Below the pieces are notes generated by a model that made no database searches, had not been told where the DNA came from, and was given only the letters and a program-made list of their open reading frames with translations. From Mycobacterium sp. (GTDB taxonomy: Bacteria > Actinomycetota > Actinomycetes > Mycobacteriales > Mycobacteriaceae), in assembly GCA_023264735.1 (NCBI GenBank), contig JAHFVD010000045.1, positions 1 through 58,947 on the forward strand: a stretch of DNA of 58,947 nt, written 5' to 3'. Shown piece by piece: positions 28,375 through 37,809 of the stretch. The stretch's first letter is position 1, and every line of letters starts with the position of its first letter. A program made the translations under genes and the position numbers.

Positions 28375-28470
28375 TCAGTAGACCCCGCACATCCCGTCGA
28401 TGGAGACCTCTTCGACCAGCGTCTCGGTCACCAGTTCGGTCTCGGTCTCACTTGCGTGGCTCGGCTCCAT
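28375..28470 (-). CDS. mftA: Mycofactocin precursor peptide MftA
   Basis: A 31-residue ribosomal precursor whose C-terminus IDGMCGVY is the invariant MftA signature. The final Val-Tyr becomes the cofactor core, and the acidic N-terminal part ([18 protein letters not shown]) is the leader bound by MftB. I chose the ATG at 28470; an upstream extension to 28569 would cross the promoter. It is the first gene of mftA-B-C-D-E-F-G. Confidence 0.96.
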   Translation of the reverse strand: MEPSHASETETELVTETLVEEVSIDGMCGVY

Positions 28471-28496
28471 GAAAAGCACCCTTTCGTCGGCCAGGT

Positions 28497-28528
28497 TCTC
28501 GACAATTGTGATCGAGATCGCAAGAATA
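28497..28528 (-). promoter_or_regulatory. mftA promoter and candidate MftR operator
   Basis: Within the 92-base mftA/mftR divergent gap, TATTCT (minus strand, 28523-28528) is a likely -10. Just downstream, TCTCGACAATTGTGATCGAGA (28497-28517) is a palindrome with a perfect 6-bp outer arm. It would cover the predicted transcription start of the mft operon, the position expected for a TetR-family repressor. No strong -35 is visible. Confidence 0.5.
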
Positions 28529-28562
28529 TGGCATCGAGTGCCGAAAAGAAAGGGGTGGGTCG

Positions 28563-29180
28563 ATGACAAGTGGTTCTCCGGGTTCGGGCGGACCCCGCGT
28601 GGGGCGGCGCCGCTCCACCACCCAGGACCACATCACCGACGTCGCCCTCGACCTGTTCGCGAACTACGGGTTCGGTTCGGTGAGCGTCGACGACGTGGCT
28701 CAGGCGTCGGGTATCGCGCGGCGCACGCTGTTCCGCTACTACCCGTCGAAGAACGCGATCCCCTGGGGCGACTTCGACGCTCACCTGCAGCACTTCCGTC
28801 ATCTGTTCGACGCGATGGACGCAGCAGAACCGATCAGCGCCGCGCTGCGCTCAGCCCTGCTGGCGTTCAACACGTTTGACGAGTCGGAAACCGAACGGCA
28901 CCGCCAGCGAATGCGGGTAATCCTGCAGACCGCCGAGCTGCAAGCCCACTCGATGACCATGTACGCCGGCTGGCGCGGTGTCGTCTCCGACTTCGTGGCC
29001 GCACGTATCGGTGGCGCGCCGGGTGATCTGGTCCCCCAGTCGGTCGCCTGGCTGATGCTCGGCGTCGCGCTATCGGCCTACGAGTACTGGCTGGCCAACG
29101 AGGAAGTGCCACTGCCGCAGGCGCTCGGCGACGCCTTCGACGTCGTCGCACATGGACTCGACGACCTGGACGGCCGCTGA
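28563..29180 (+). CDS. mftR: Mycofactocin regulator MftR (TetR family)
   Basis: TetR-type repressor, 205 residues, with the helix-turn-helix at about 23-64 ([35 protein letters not shown]). It is divergent from mftA, the usual arrangement for MftR. Published work on mycobacterial MftR reports long-chain acyl-CoA ligands; that applies here only by homology. The AGGGG before the ATG is a fair ribosome binding site. Confidence 0.93.
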   Translation: MTSGSPGSGGPRVGRRRSTTQDHITDVALDLFANYGFGSVSVDDVAQASGIARRTLFRYYPSKNAIPWGDFDAHLQHFRHLFDAMDAAEPISAALRSALLAFNTFDESETERHRQRMRVILQTAELQAHSMTMYAGWRGVVSDFVAARIGGAPGDLVPQSVAWLMLGVALSAYEYWLANEEVPLPQALGDAFDVVAHGLDDLDGR

Positions 29181-29193
29181 GCCCGGCGGAAAC

Positions 29194-30375
29194 CTAGCCC
29201 AGCACGTCGGCGATCGGCGCACCTGCGGCGATCTTGGCGCGGGTCTTCATGACCTTGCCGGCCATACCGCCGCCGACCACACCGGCCACCACGCCGTCGC
29301 GCTCGTAGAACGCCAGGAACTTGCGGCCGTCGTCCTCGACGATGTGCACGATGTCGGTGGCCTCCGGCTCGCCGAGGCACTGGATCTTGACGTCGTACTG
29401 ATCGCTCCAGAAGTACGGCACGACGATCACTGACGGCGCCTCCAGGCCCAGCATCGACGGCACGATGACCCGGGCCTGCTCGGCGACATTGCTCCAATGC
29501 TCGACGCGGGCTTGATGTCCCGTGGCGTCGCGCCATGACGCGACGTCACCGAGCGCCCAGACTCCTGCGGCGCTGGTGCGGCCCGCCGCATCGCACACGA
29601 CCCCGTTGTCGACCTCCACCCCACTGCCCGCCAGCCAGTCGGTGGCCGGGCGCGACCCGATGCCGACGACCACCAGATCGGCCGCCAGTTCGCTGCCGTC
29701 GGACAACACCACGCCTGCCACGTGGCCATTCTCGCCACGGACCTCGGCCACTCCGATGCCGGTGCGGACGTCCACTCCCTCGGCGCGATGCAGCCGCGTC
29801 ACCAGGTTTCCGACCTGCTCGCCGAGCACCGAGGCCAGCGGCGACGGCTGCGGCTCCACCAGGACGACGTCGACGCCGAGCTTGCGCAGGCTCGCCGCGA
29901 CCTCGCAACCGATGAAGCCGGCGCCGATGATCACCGCCTTCCGAGCCGTTGCAGCGTGGGTGCGCAGCGCCAGTGCTTCGTCGAACGTCCGCAGCACCCG
30001 GATGCCCTCCAGGTCCGGGAACGACGGAATGCGCTTGGGCACCAAGCCCGTCGCGATCACCAGCTCGTCGTAGCCCAGCACTGCCCCATCGGCCAGCGTC
30101 ACCGTCTGAGCGGCGGTGTCCAACGAGGCGACCGCGCTACCCAACCGCAAGGTGATGTCGTTCTCGGTGTAGAACTCGGCCGGCTTGAGCGTGACATCGT
30201 CGAGGTCGGCGTGCAGCACGTCCTTCGACAGCGGCGGGCGGTCGTAGGGCAGGTGTGCCTCGTCGCTAACGATGGTGACTGGCCCGGTGTACTCCGACTT
30301 CCGCAACTGTTCGGCGACCCTGGTGGCGGCCAGCCCGCCGCCGACGATAAGGATCCCGTTTTCGCTCGTGCTCAC
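29194..30375 (-). CDS. FAD/NAD-dependent ferredoxin reductase-like protein
   Basis: Flavoprotein disulfide-reductase-fold protein of 393 residues. It has two Rossmann motifs, GILIVGGGLAATRVAEQL (near residue 7) and AVIIGAGFIGCEVAASL (about 145), with AHLPYDRPPLSK and GVWALGDVASW typical of ferredoxin/putidaredoxin reductases. It is the counterpart of M. tuberculosis Rv0688 by position. There it adjoins the mycofactocin SDR, but here the arginine genes lie between them. It converges with mftR, 13 bases apart. The electron acceptor is unknown. Confidence 0.88.
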   Translation of the reverse strand: MSTSENGILIVGGGLAATRVAEQLRKSEYTGPVTIVSDEAHLPYDRPPLSKDVLHADLDDVTLKPAEFYTENDITLRLGSAVASLDTAAQTVTLADGAVLGYDELVIATGLVPKRIPSFPDLEGIRVLRTFDEALALRTHAATARKAVIIGAGFIGCEVAASLRKLGVDVVLVEPQPSPLASVLGEQVGNLVTRLHRAEGVDVRTGIGVAEVRGENGHVAGVVLSDGSELAADLVVVGIGSRPATDWLAGSGVEVDNGVVCDAAGRTSAAGVWALGDVASWRDATGHQARVEHWSNVAEQARVIVPSMLGLEAPSVIVVPYFWSDQYDVKIQCLGEPEATDIVHIVEDDGRKFLAFYERDGVVAGVVGGGMAGKVMKTRAKIAAGAPIADVLG

Positions 30376-30450
30376 GTGGTGTTCTTACACGATCGTCGTA
30401 GCGAAGTGCGCGCCAGGCTGCCGTTACCAACCGCTGGGTTGATTGGGTGG

Positions 30451-30897
30451 CTACGCGGGTGAACGGTCGATCAGATTGGACAACACCACGATGCTTTCGC
30501 TTCGTTCGATGTCGGCGGTGGACCGGATCCGCTCCAGCGCTGCCTCCAGGTGGCGCATATCGCGGGCCAGCACATGCAGGATGGCATCCGCGGTGCCGGT
30601 GACCGTCGCGGCACTGATGATCTCGGGAATGTCAGTCCAGGCCGCGCGCAACTGATCCGGCGCGATCGTTCCCTGGCAGTACACCTGAACGTACGCCTCG
30701 GTGTTCCAGCCCAGCGCGCTGCGGTCGATGACCGTGGTGAAGCCGCGGATCACTCCGTTGTCCAGCATCCGGTCGACCCGGCGTTTGACCGCTGGCGCCG
30801 ACAAATTCACTCGCGCGCCGATCTCGGCAAACGTGGCCCGCGCATGCTCGGTCAGCTCGGCGAGGATGCGCTCGTCGGTGTCGTCCAGCCGGTCCAT
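30451..30897 (-). CDS. Lrp/AsnC-family transcriptional regulator
   Basis: Regulator of 148 residues, with an N-terminal winged helix-turn-helix (DERILAELTEHARATFAEIG, NLSAPAVKRRVDRMLDNGVI) and a C-terminal RAM ligand-binding domain. It is divergent from the ddaH-rocD-rocE-usp operon, as in the M. tuberculosis Rv2320c-Rv2324 cluster. Arginine or ornithine sensing is likely by context. Confidence 0.92.
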   Translation of the reverse strand: MDRLDDTDERILAELTEHARATFAEIGARVNLSAPAVKRRVDRMLDNGVIRGFTTVIDRSALGWNTEAYVQVYCQGTIAPDQLRAAWTDIPEIISAATVTGTADAILHVLARDMRHLEAALERIRSTADIERSESIVVLSNLIDRSPA

Positions 30898-30959
30898 CGA
30901 CAGCTCTCCGATCTGTGGTTAACAAATCACCGCCATTCTGGCCGTGACACAAGAAATCG

Positions 30960-31020
30960 ATTATAGACACGCAATAGAGGTCGATTGATTGCGTGGAGCC
31001 GGGGTTCTATCGTTATTTTC
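30960..31020. promoter_or_regulatory. Overlapping divergent promoters for the Lrp gene and ddaH
   Basis: Plus strand: TTGATT (30985-30990), a 17-base spacer and TATCGT (31008-31013), with only 7 bases to the ddaH ATG, so the mRNA is predicted to be leaderless. Minus strand: a perfect TATAAT (30960-30965) would drive the regulator gene with a leader of about 55 bases; its -35 is weak. The AT-rich stretch between them (GATTATAGACACGCAATAG) is a natural place for Lrp binding. Confidence 0.6.
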
Positions 31021-31866
31021 ATGACGATATCCACAGATGTCGCCGCCGAGTCAACGAGGACACCGCGCAGCCAGCGACTTCGCCACTACGCCATGACACC
31101 ACCGACGTTCTTCACCGTCGACTACGCCATCAACCCGTGGATGGACACCAGCACCCCGGTCGACGTCCAACGTGCCGTCGCCCAATGGGAGCACCTGCGG
31201 GACACCTACCGCCGCCTCGGCCACACCGTCGATGTCATCGAGCCGGTCCCAGGCCTGCCCGACATGGTCTACGCCGCCAACGCCGGACTGATCATCAACG
31301 GCACGGCGATCGTCGCCCAGTTCAAGCACGCCGAGCGCCAGGGCGAATCGGTTGCGTACGCCAACTGGATGGATGCGAACGGACACGACCCCGTCGCCAC
31401 TCGCCACGTCAACGAGGGGCAGGGCGATCTGCTGGTGGTCGGGTCAACGATATTGGCCGGCACGGGTTTTCGCACTCAGCCGCAGGCGCACACCGAGGTC
31501 GCCGCAATCACCGGCATGCCGGTGATCTCCCTGGAACTCGTCGATCCGCGCTTCTACCATCTCGATACCGCCCTGACGGTGCTCGACGACACCATGATCG
31601 CCTACTACCCGCCGGCGTTCACCGCCACCGCCCGCGGCCGGCTGCGCGACCTCTTCCCCGACGCCATCGAAGTGGCGAGCACCGATGCTTATGTCTTAGG
31701 CCTCAACGCGGTGTCCGACGGCAAGCATGTCGTACTTCCGGCCCAGGCCAGCGGTTTCGCCAAGCAGCTCTATCACGCCGGCTTCCACCCCATCGGCGTC
31801 GACCTCTCCGAGCTGCTCAAGGGTGGCGGCTCGGTGAAATGTTGCACGCTGGAGGTGTTTTCATGA
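31021..31866 (+). CDS. ddaH: DDAH-like amidinohydrolase
   Basis: Guanidino-modifying enzyme of the dimethylargininase/arginine deiminase fold, 281 residues from the ATG at 31021. MTPPTFFTVDYAINPWMD and PDMVYAANAGLIINGTAIV carry the substrate-binding acidic residues, and FYHLDTALTVLDD holds the catalytic His. The nucleophile should be a Cys in GGSVKCCTLEVFS at the C-terminus. Homologues are annotated as dimethylargininase. Next to ornithine aminotransferase, an arginine-to-ornithine dihydrolase role is an alternative. No ribosome binding site is seen. The stop overlaps rocD by 4 bases. Confidence 0.85.
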   Translation: MTISTDVAAESTRTPRSQRLRHYAMTPPTFFTVDYAINPWMDTSTPVDVQRAVAQWEHLRDTYRRLGHTVDVIEPVPGLPDMVYAANAGLIINGTAIVAQFKHAERQGESVAYANWMDANGHDPVATRHVNEGQGDLLVVGSTILAGTGFRTQPQAHTEVAAITGMPVISLELVDPRFYHLDTALTVLDDTMIAYYPPAFTATARGRLRDLFPDAIEVASTDAYVLGLNAVSDGKHVVLPAQASGFAKQLYHAGFHPIGVDLSELLKGGGSVKCCTLEVFS

Positions 31867-33104
31867 CCATGGCCGACACCGTGCGACCCACAGGAGCAAC
31901 TGCAGCGGCCATTGCTCTCGACAACACCTACGCCGCGCACAACTATTCGCCGCTTCCGGTCGTGGCCGCCAGCGCTCGCGGAGTGTGGATCACCGACGTG
32001 GAAGGCCACCGCTACCTGGACTGCCTGGCCGCCTATTCGGCGGTCAACTTCGGCCACCACAACGACGAGATCGTTGCCGCCGCTCATCGCCAGCTCGATG
32101 CGGTGACTCTGGTCAGCCGGGCGTTCCACTCCGATCAGCTGGGCCCGTTCTGCGCGGCGCTGGCCGGGCTGTGCGGCAAAGACATGGTGCTGCCGATGAA
32201 CAGCGGCGCCGAGGCCGTGGAGAGCGGCCTGAAGGTCGCCCGTAAGTGGGGCTCCGACGTCAAGGGTGTCCCCCTCGACATGGCCAATATCATTGTGGCC
32301 GACAACAACTTCCACGGCCGCACGATCAGTATCGTGAGCTTCTCCTCCGATGCCACCGCCCGCGGTGGATTCGGGCCATTCACACCGGGATTCCGGTCCG
32401 TACCATTCGGTGACGCCGACGCCGTCGCAGCTGCCATAGACGACAACACGGTCGCGGTCCTCATCGAGCCGATCCAGGGCGAGGCCGGGATCATCGTCCC
32501 GCCCGACGATTACCTGCCCCGACTGCGCCAGCTGTGCACTCGGCGCAACGTGCTGCTGATCGCCGACGAGATCCAGTCCGGTCTGGCCCGCACCGGTCAC
32601 ACCTTCGCCTGCGACCACTGGGGTGTGGTGCCCGATATCTATCTGCTCGGCAAGGCCCTCGGCGGCGGCGTCGTTCCGCTGTCGGCGGTTGTCGCCAACC
32701 GCGACATCCTCGGGGTGCTTCACCCGGGTGAGCACGGTTCGACGTTCGGCGGCAATCCGCTGGCAGCAGCCATCGGCTCCACTGTGGTCGACATTCTGCG
32801 ACGCGGTGAATTCCAGTCCCGCTCAGCCGAACTCGGGCTACATCTGCACGCTCGGTTACGGTCGCTGATCGGCCACGGGGTGCTCGCGGTGCGCGGGATG
32901 GGACTGTGGGCAGGCGTCGACATCGACACCCGCCTCGGGACCGGCAAACAGCTCAGCATCGCGCTGGCCGAACACGGCGTGCTGGTCAAGGACACCCACG
33001 GCTCGACCTTGCGATTCGCTCCACCACTGGTGATCACCGCCGAGGAGATCGACTGGGCGGTTGAGCAATTCGCAAGCGTACTGGCCGGGCCAGGAGCACA
33101 CTGA
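31863..33104 (+). CDS. rocD: Ornithine aminotransferase
   Basis: PLP enzyme that turns ornithine plus 2-oxoglutarate into glutamate semialdehyde and glutamate. It has 413 residues from the ATG at 31863; the longer open frame to 30993 is a shadow of ddaH. VLPMNSGAEAVESGLKVARKWG binds PLP phosphate, LLIADEIQSGLARTG holds the cofactor Asp, and LLGKALGGG contains the Schiff-base Lys264. It is one intact gene here, whereas I recall M. tuberculosis having it split as rocD1/rocD2. Confidence 0.95.
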   Translation: MTMADTVRPTGATAAAIALDNTYAAHNYSPLPVVAASARGVWITDVEGHRYLDCLAAYSAVNFGHHNDEIVAAAHRQLDAVTLVSRAFHSDQLGPFCAALAGLCGKDMVLPMNSGAEAVESGLKVARKWGSDVKGVPLDMANIIVADNNFHGRTISIVSFSSDATARGGFGPFTPGFRSVPFGDADAVAAAIDDNTVAVLIEPIQGEAGIIVPPDDYLPRLRQLCTRRNVLLIADEIQSGLARTGHTFACDHWGVVPDIYLLGKALGGGVVPLSAVVANRDILGVLHPGEHGSTFGGNPLAAAIGSTVVDILRRGEFQSRSAELGLHLHARLRSLIGHGVLAVRGMGLWAGVDIDTRLGTGKQLSIALAEHGVLVKDTHGSTLRFAPPLVITAEEIDWAVEQFASVLAGPGAH

Positions 33105-33138
33105 TTTGTAATTCAATCTAGGGCCCACAGGAGGCACT

Positions 33139-34674
33139 ATGAGCGCTCCAACAATAAGCTTCTCCCAGCAGTTGTTCCGCCGCCGTCCCGTTGCCGGCGC
33201 TCCTGTCGCACATGGCGCCTCTGACCATCTCAAGCGAAGTATCGGCACCTTTCAGCTGACACTGTTCGGTGTCGGCGCGACCGTCGGCACCGGCATCTTC
33301 TTCGTGTTGTCCGCGGCAGTGCCGGAGGCAGGCCCGGCAGTACTGGTCTCGTTTGTCCTAGCCGCCATCGCGGCGGGGCTATCCGCCCTGTGCTACGCAG
33401 AGATGGCGTCCTCGGTGCCGGTATCGGGCTCGACGTACTCGTACGCCTACACGACGATGGGTGAATTCGTCGCGATGGGCGTGGCCGCCTGTCTGCTTCT
33501 GGAATATGGCGTGTCAATCTCCGCCGTCGCGGTCGGGTGGAGTGGCTACCTGAACAAGTTGTTGGACAACCTGTTTGGCTGGCAGATCCCACAGTCATTG
33601 ACGTCAGCCCCGTGGGACGCAACGCCGGGCATCGTCAACCTACCCGCGGTCCTACTGATCGTGATGTGTATGGCGCTGCTGATCCGCGGTGCCAGCGAGT
33701 CGGCTGCCGTCAACACCATCATGGTGTTGATCAAGCTCGGCGTGCTCGCGATGTTCATCGTCATTGCGCTCACGGCGTTCAACGCTGACCACTTCCACGG
33801 CTTCTGGGACAAGGGCACGGCCGGCATCACCACGGCGGCGAGCATGATCTTCTTCTCGTTCATCGGCCTCGACGCAGTGTCGACGGCCGGTGACGAGGTG
33901 AAGAATCCGCAAAAGACCATGCCTCGCGCGATCATTGCTGCACTGCTCGTGGTGACCACCTTTTACATCCTGGTGGCCTTCGCCGGACTCGGCACGCAGG
34001 ACGCCGCAGAGTTCGGGTCGGACGAGCAGGCCGAAGCCGGGCTGTCAGTGATCCTGGAGAAGATCACCGGCGGAACCTGGGCCAGCACGCTGCTGGCCGC
34101 AGGCGCGGTGATCTCCATCTTCTCCGTGACCCTGGTTGTGATGTACGGCCAGACCCGCATCCTGTTCGCGATGGGCCGAGATGGACTGCTGCCGTCGATG
34201 TTCGCAAAGGTAAACCCGCGCAGCATGACTCCCGTCGGCAACACCATCATCGTCGCGGTCGCCACCGGGATCCTTGCCGGATTCATTCCCCTGAACTGGC
34301 TTCTGGACGCCGTGTCGATCGGTACGTTGGTCGCCTTCATCACGGTGTCGATCGGCGTCATCGTCCTGCGGGTCAGGGAACCCGATCTGGAGCGCCCATT
34401 CAAGGTTCCTGGCTATCCGGTCACACCGGTTCTCTCCGTCCTCGCTTGTATGGCGGTGCTCTACGGCCTGCGTTGGCAGACATGGTTGGTGTTCGGCGGC
34501 TGCGTCGGCCTTGTGCTGCTCTTCTACTTGTTCTGGGGCCGACGCCACAGCGCGCTCAACGCCGGCAATGCTGATGGCTATATCCCGACCGCGGTACCCG
34601 GTGACGACGACGTCATGTTCGACGAGGAGCCGAAGGATCACCACTTCGTCACCAAGCACGAGGATGAGCCGTGA
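33139..34674 (+). CDS. rocE: APC-superfamily amino-acid permease (RocE-like)
   Basis: Integral membrane transporter of 511 residues with about 12 helices. TM1 has the broken-helix motif GVGATVGTGIFFVLSAAVPEAGP, and SFIGLDAVSTAGDEVKNPQK is typical of the cationic amino-acid transporter branch. A hydrophilic acidic/His tail follows (DDDVMFDEEPKDHHF). AGGAGG precedes the ATG. Arginine or ornithine import is inferred from its place after ddaH-rocD. Its stop overlaps the next gene (GTGA). Confidence 0.9.
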   Translation: MSAPTISFSQQLFRRRPVAGAPVAHGASDHLKRSIGTFQLTLFGVGATVGTGIFFVLSAAVPEAGPAVLVSFVLAAIAAGLSALCYAEMASSVPVSGSTYSYAYTTMGEFVAMGVAACLLLEYGVSISAVAVGWSGYLNKLLDNLFGWQIPQSLTSAPWDATPGIVNLPAVLLIVMCMALLIRGASESAAVNTIMVLIKLGVLAMFIVIALTAFNADHFHGFWDKGTAGITTAASMIFFSFIGLDAVSTAGDEVKNPQKTMPRAIIAALLVVTTFYILVAFAGLGTQDAAEFGSDEQAEAGLSVILEKITGGTWASTLLAAGAVISIFSVTLVVMYGQTRILFAMGRDGLLPSMFAKVNPRSMTPVGNTIIVAVATGILAGFIPLNWLLDAVSIGTLVAFITVSIGVIVLRVREPDLERPFKVPGYPVTPVLSVLACMAVLYGLRWQTWLVFGGCVGLVLLFYLFWGRRHSALNAGNADGYIPTAVPGDDDVMFDEEPKDHHFVTKHEDEP

Positions 34675-35552
34675 CCGTCGCCGTCGGCTTCCTTGCAGGC
34701 AAGGGCGGCCGGTCGCCACTGTACTTGGCCGTGGAAGCAGCCAAGACGCTCAAGACCTCACTGACGGTGGTAACAGTCGTGCCACGACCCTGGATGACGC
34801 CTTCACTTGGCCGAATCGACGCCGAATATGCCCAGTATGCCCAGCAATTGGCCGCGAGCTCGGCGTCGCAAGCGCAAGAGTGCATCGACTCGATCGCCGA
34901 GGGGCTTGACGTCAAGTATCACAAGGTCAGTCACCGGTCGGCGTCCGGCGGGCTCTTGGAAGCCGTCTCCAAACTCGAACCCGAACTGCTGATCCTGGGC
35001 TCCGCGGCCGACGGCAAGCTCGGCCAGGTTGTGATCGGCTCGACGGGAGATCGGCTGCTGCACTCGTCGCCAGTGCCGATGGCGATCAGTCCGCGCGGCT
35101 ATCGCGGCTCGAAATCTGGCGGGCTGACCCGGATTACCGCCGCGTACCCGGGTACGTCGGAGACATTGCATGTGGTGGAGCGCGTTACCGCGCTCGGCGA
35201 ACGGCTCAATGTGCCAATGCGCGTCATCACATTCGCTGTCCGTGGCCGCACGATGTATCCACCGGAGGTCGGCCTGAGCGCCGAAGACTCCATCCTCGAC
35301 CAGTTAGCCGCTCATGCGCGCGAAGGGCTGGCGCGGTTGAGGACTGACGGCGTGGTAGGCGAAGACGTGGATTTGCAGGTCGTCACCGGTAATGGCTGGG
35401 GCCAGGCTCTGGACGCCGCCGACTGGCAGGATGGCGACCTGCTGGCCATCGGCACATCGCCGGTGGGCGGAATCGCCCGGGTGTTTCTTGGCTCCCACGG
35501 CTCGAAGATCCTGCGGCACAGCCCCGTTCCGGTATTGGTGCTACCGGGCTAG
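34671..35552 (+). CDS. Tandem universal stress protein
   Basis: Protein of 293 residues with two UspA domains (about 1-145 and 150-293). The ATP-binding pattern G-2x-G-9x-G(S/T) appears at the second domain's end: GTSPVGGIARVFLGSHGSKILRHSPVPVLVLPG; the first ends GSTGDRLLHSSPVPMAISPRG. The GTG start overlaps the permease stop by 4 bases, so the two are coupled. Pairing a stress protein with a permease suggests control of uptake, but its ligand is unknown. Confidence 0.88.
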   Translation: MTVAVGFLAGKGGRSPLYLAVEAAKTLKTSLTVVTVVPRPWMTPSLGRIDAEYAQYAQQLAASSASQAQECIDSIAEGLDVKYHKVSHRSASGGLLEAVSKLEPELLILGSAADGKLGQVVIGSTGDRLLHSSPVPMAISPRGYRGSKSGGLTRITAAYPGTSETLHVVERVTALGERLNVPMRVITFAVRGRTMYPPEVGLSAEDSILDQLAAHAREGLARLRTDGVVGEDVDLQVVTGNGWGQALDAADWQDGDLLAIGTSPVGGIARVFLGSHGSKILRHSPVPVLVLPG

Positions 35553-35604
35553 TCCGATGTAGCCACTTCTCAGCGCCTCGCTCCGCTGCGGCGCATCGGC
35601 GTGA

Positions 35605-36474
<870 letters not shown>

Positions 36475-36545
36475 TCAGCTCCCGCCAGGCTAGCAAGCCA
36501 ACTGGAACGTGTTCTAGGAACCACCGAGGCGGTGTGTGAGCGTGC

Positions 36546-37793
36546 TCAGTAGTCGACTTGGTCCCGGATGATCGGGCAGGTCATGCAGTGACCGCCGCCG
36601 CGCCCACGACCCAGTTCGGCACCGACGATCGTGATCACTTCGACCCCGGCCTTGCGCAGCAGTGAATTGGTGTGAGTGTTGCGGTCGTAGGCGAACACCA
36701 CCCCTGGCTCGACGGCCACCAGGTTGTTGCCGCTGTCCCACTGCTGACGCTCGGAGTCGTAGGCGGTGCCGCCGGTCTCGACCACGCGGAGCGCACCGAG
36801 ACCCAGAGCTGCCGCGACGACCTCGACGAACGGCTTGGTCTCCTCGATGACATCGAGCCCAGGCGCGGAATCGCTGGGCACCAGCGTGAAAGCCTGGATG
36901 CTGTCGACGATCTCGGGATAGATCGTCACCACGTCGCGGTCGGCGAACGTGAACACGGTGTCCAGGTGCATCGCCGCGCGCAGCTTGGGCATTCCCGCCA
37001 CGACCACCTGCTCGGCCGCACCGTTGGCGAACAGAGTCGCTGCGACCTGTGTGATGGCTTGGCGCGACGTACGTTCGCTCATGCCGATCAGCACCACGCC
37101 GTTGCCGGGCACCATCACATCGCCACCCTCGATAGTGGCCATCCCCCAAGACTTTTCGGGATCGCCCCACCAGATCGTGGAGCCGACGAAGTCGGGATGG
37201 AACTCGTAGATGGCCTTCATCAACAACGTCTCGTCGTGGCGGGCCGGCCAGAACAGCGGGTTCAGCGTCACACCGGAATAGATCCAGCACGTGGTGTCCC
37301 GGGTGTAGAGGGTGTTCGGCAACGGCGGCATCAGGTATTCGGTGATTCCGGCGTGCTCGCGGGCCAGGGCGCGGTAGCCCTTGCCGAGGTCGGCGGGCAA
37401 GTCGCGGGTGGACAGCCCACCGATCAGGAACTCGGTCAGCCGTTGGGAAGCCAGCTCGTCGAGGAAGTTCCTGGTCTCGTCGACAAGTCCCAGCCCCACT
37501 TCGTTGGCGACGATCTTGCGGTCGAGCAGCCAGGAGCGGGCTTCCGGAATGTCCATCGTCTCGGCGAGCAGGTTGTGCAGCTCGACAACCGCAACACCGC
37601 GGTCGCGCATCTTGTCGATGAAGTCGAAGTGGTCGCGGCGGGCATTCTGCACCCACAGCACATCATCGAAGAGCAGATCGTCACAATTGGTCGGGGTCAG
37701 ACGCTCGTGGGCCAAACCCGGCGAGCACACCAAAACCTTGCGCAGCGTTCCGACTTCGGAATGCACGCCGTACGACGCGGATGGCGACGTCAT
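36546..37793 (-). CDS. arcA: Arginine deiminase
   Basis: Hydrolyses arginine to citrulline and ammonia. It has 415 residues from the ATG at 37793 ([20 protein letters not shown]). Substrate and catalytic motifs include [35 protein letters not shown] and the C-terminal [13 protein letters not shown], whose first Cys (C403) is the nucleophile. It lies 16 bases after the antiporter gene, so the pair is probably an operon. No ornithine carbamoyltransferase or carbamate kinase gene is in the window. Confidence 0.96.
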   Translation of the reverse strand: MTSPSASYGVHSEVGTLRKVLVCSPGLAHERLTPTNCDDLLFDDVLWVQNARRDHFDFIDKMRDRGVAVVELHNLLAETMDIPEARSWLLDRKIVANEVGLGLVDETRNFLDELASQRLTEFLIGGLSTRDLPADLGKGYRALAREHAGITEYLMPPLPNTLYTRDTTCWIYSGVTLNPLFWPARHDETLLMKAIYEFHPDFVGSTIWWGDPEKSWGMATIEGGDVMVPGNGVVLIGMSERTSRQAITQVAATLFANGAAEQVVVAGMPKLRAAMHLDTVFTFADRDVVTIYPEIVDSIQAFTLVPSDSAPGLDVIEETKPFVEVVAAALGLGALRVVETGGTAYDSERQQWDSGNNLVAVEPGVVFAYDRNTHTNSLLRKAGVEVITIVGAELGRGRGGGHCMTCPIIRDQVDY

Positions 37794-37809
37794 CGACACT
37801 TCCCTTCTG

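Noticed and set aside
30993..31862. A 290-residue N-terminal extension of rocD
   Set aside because: The extension is the ddaH coding sequence read in another frame; it is Arg/His-rich and unlike any aminotransferase. The ATG at 31863 with a 4-base overlap is the natural start.
35553..35604. Possible bidirectional terminator between the stress protein and the SDR gene
   Set aside because: Only a short GCGCC/GGCGC pairing was found, without a T-tract; too weak to call.
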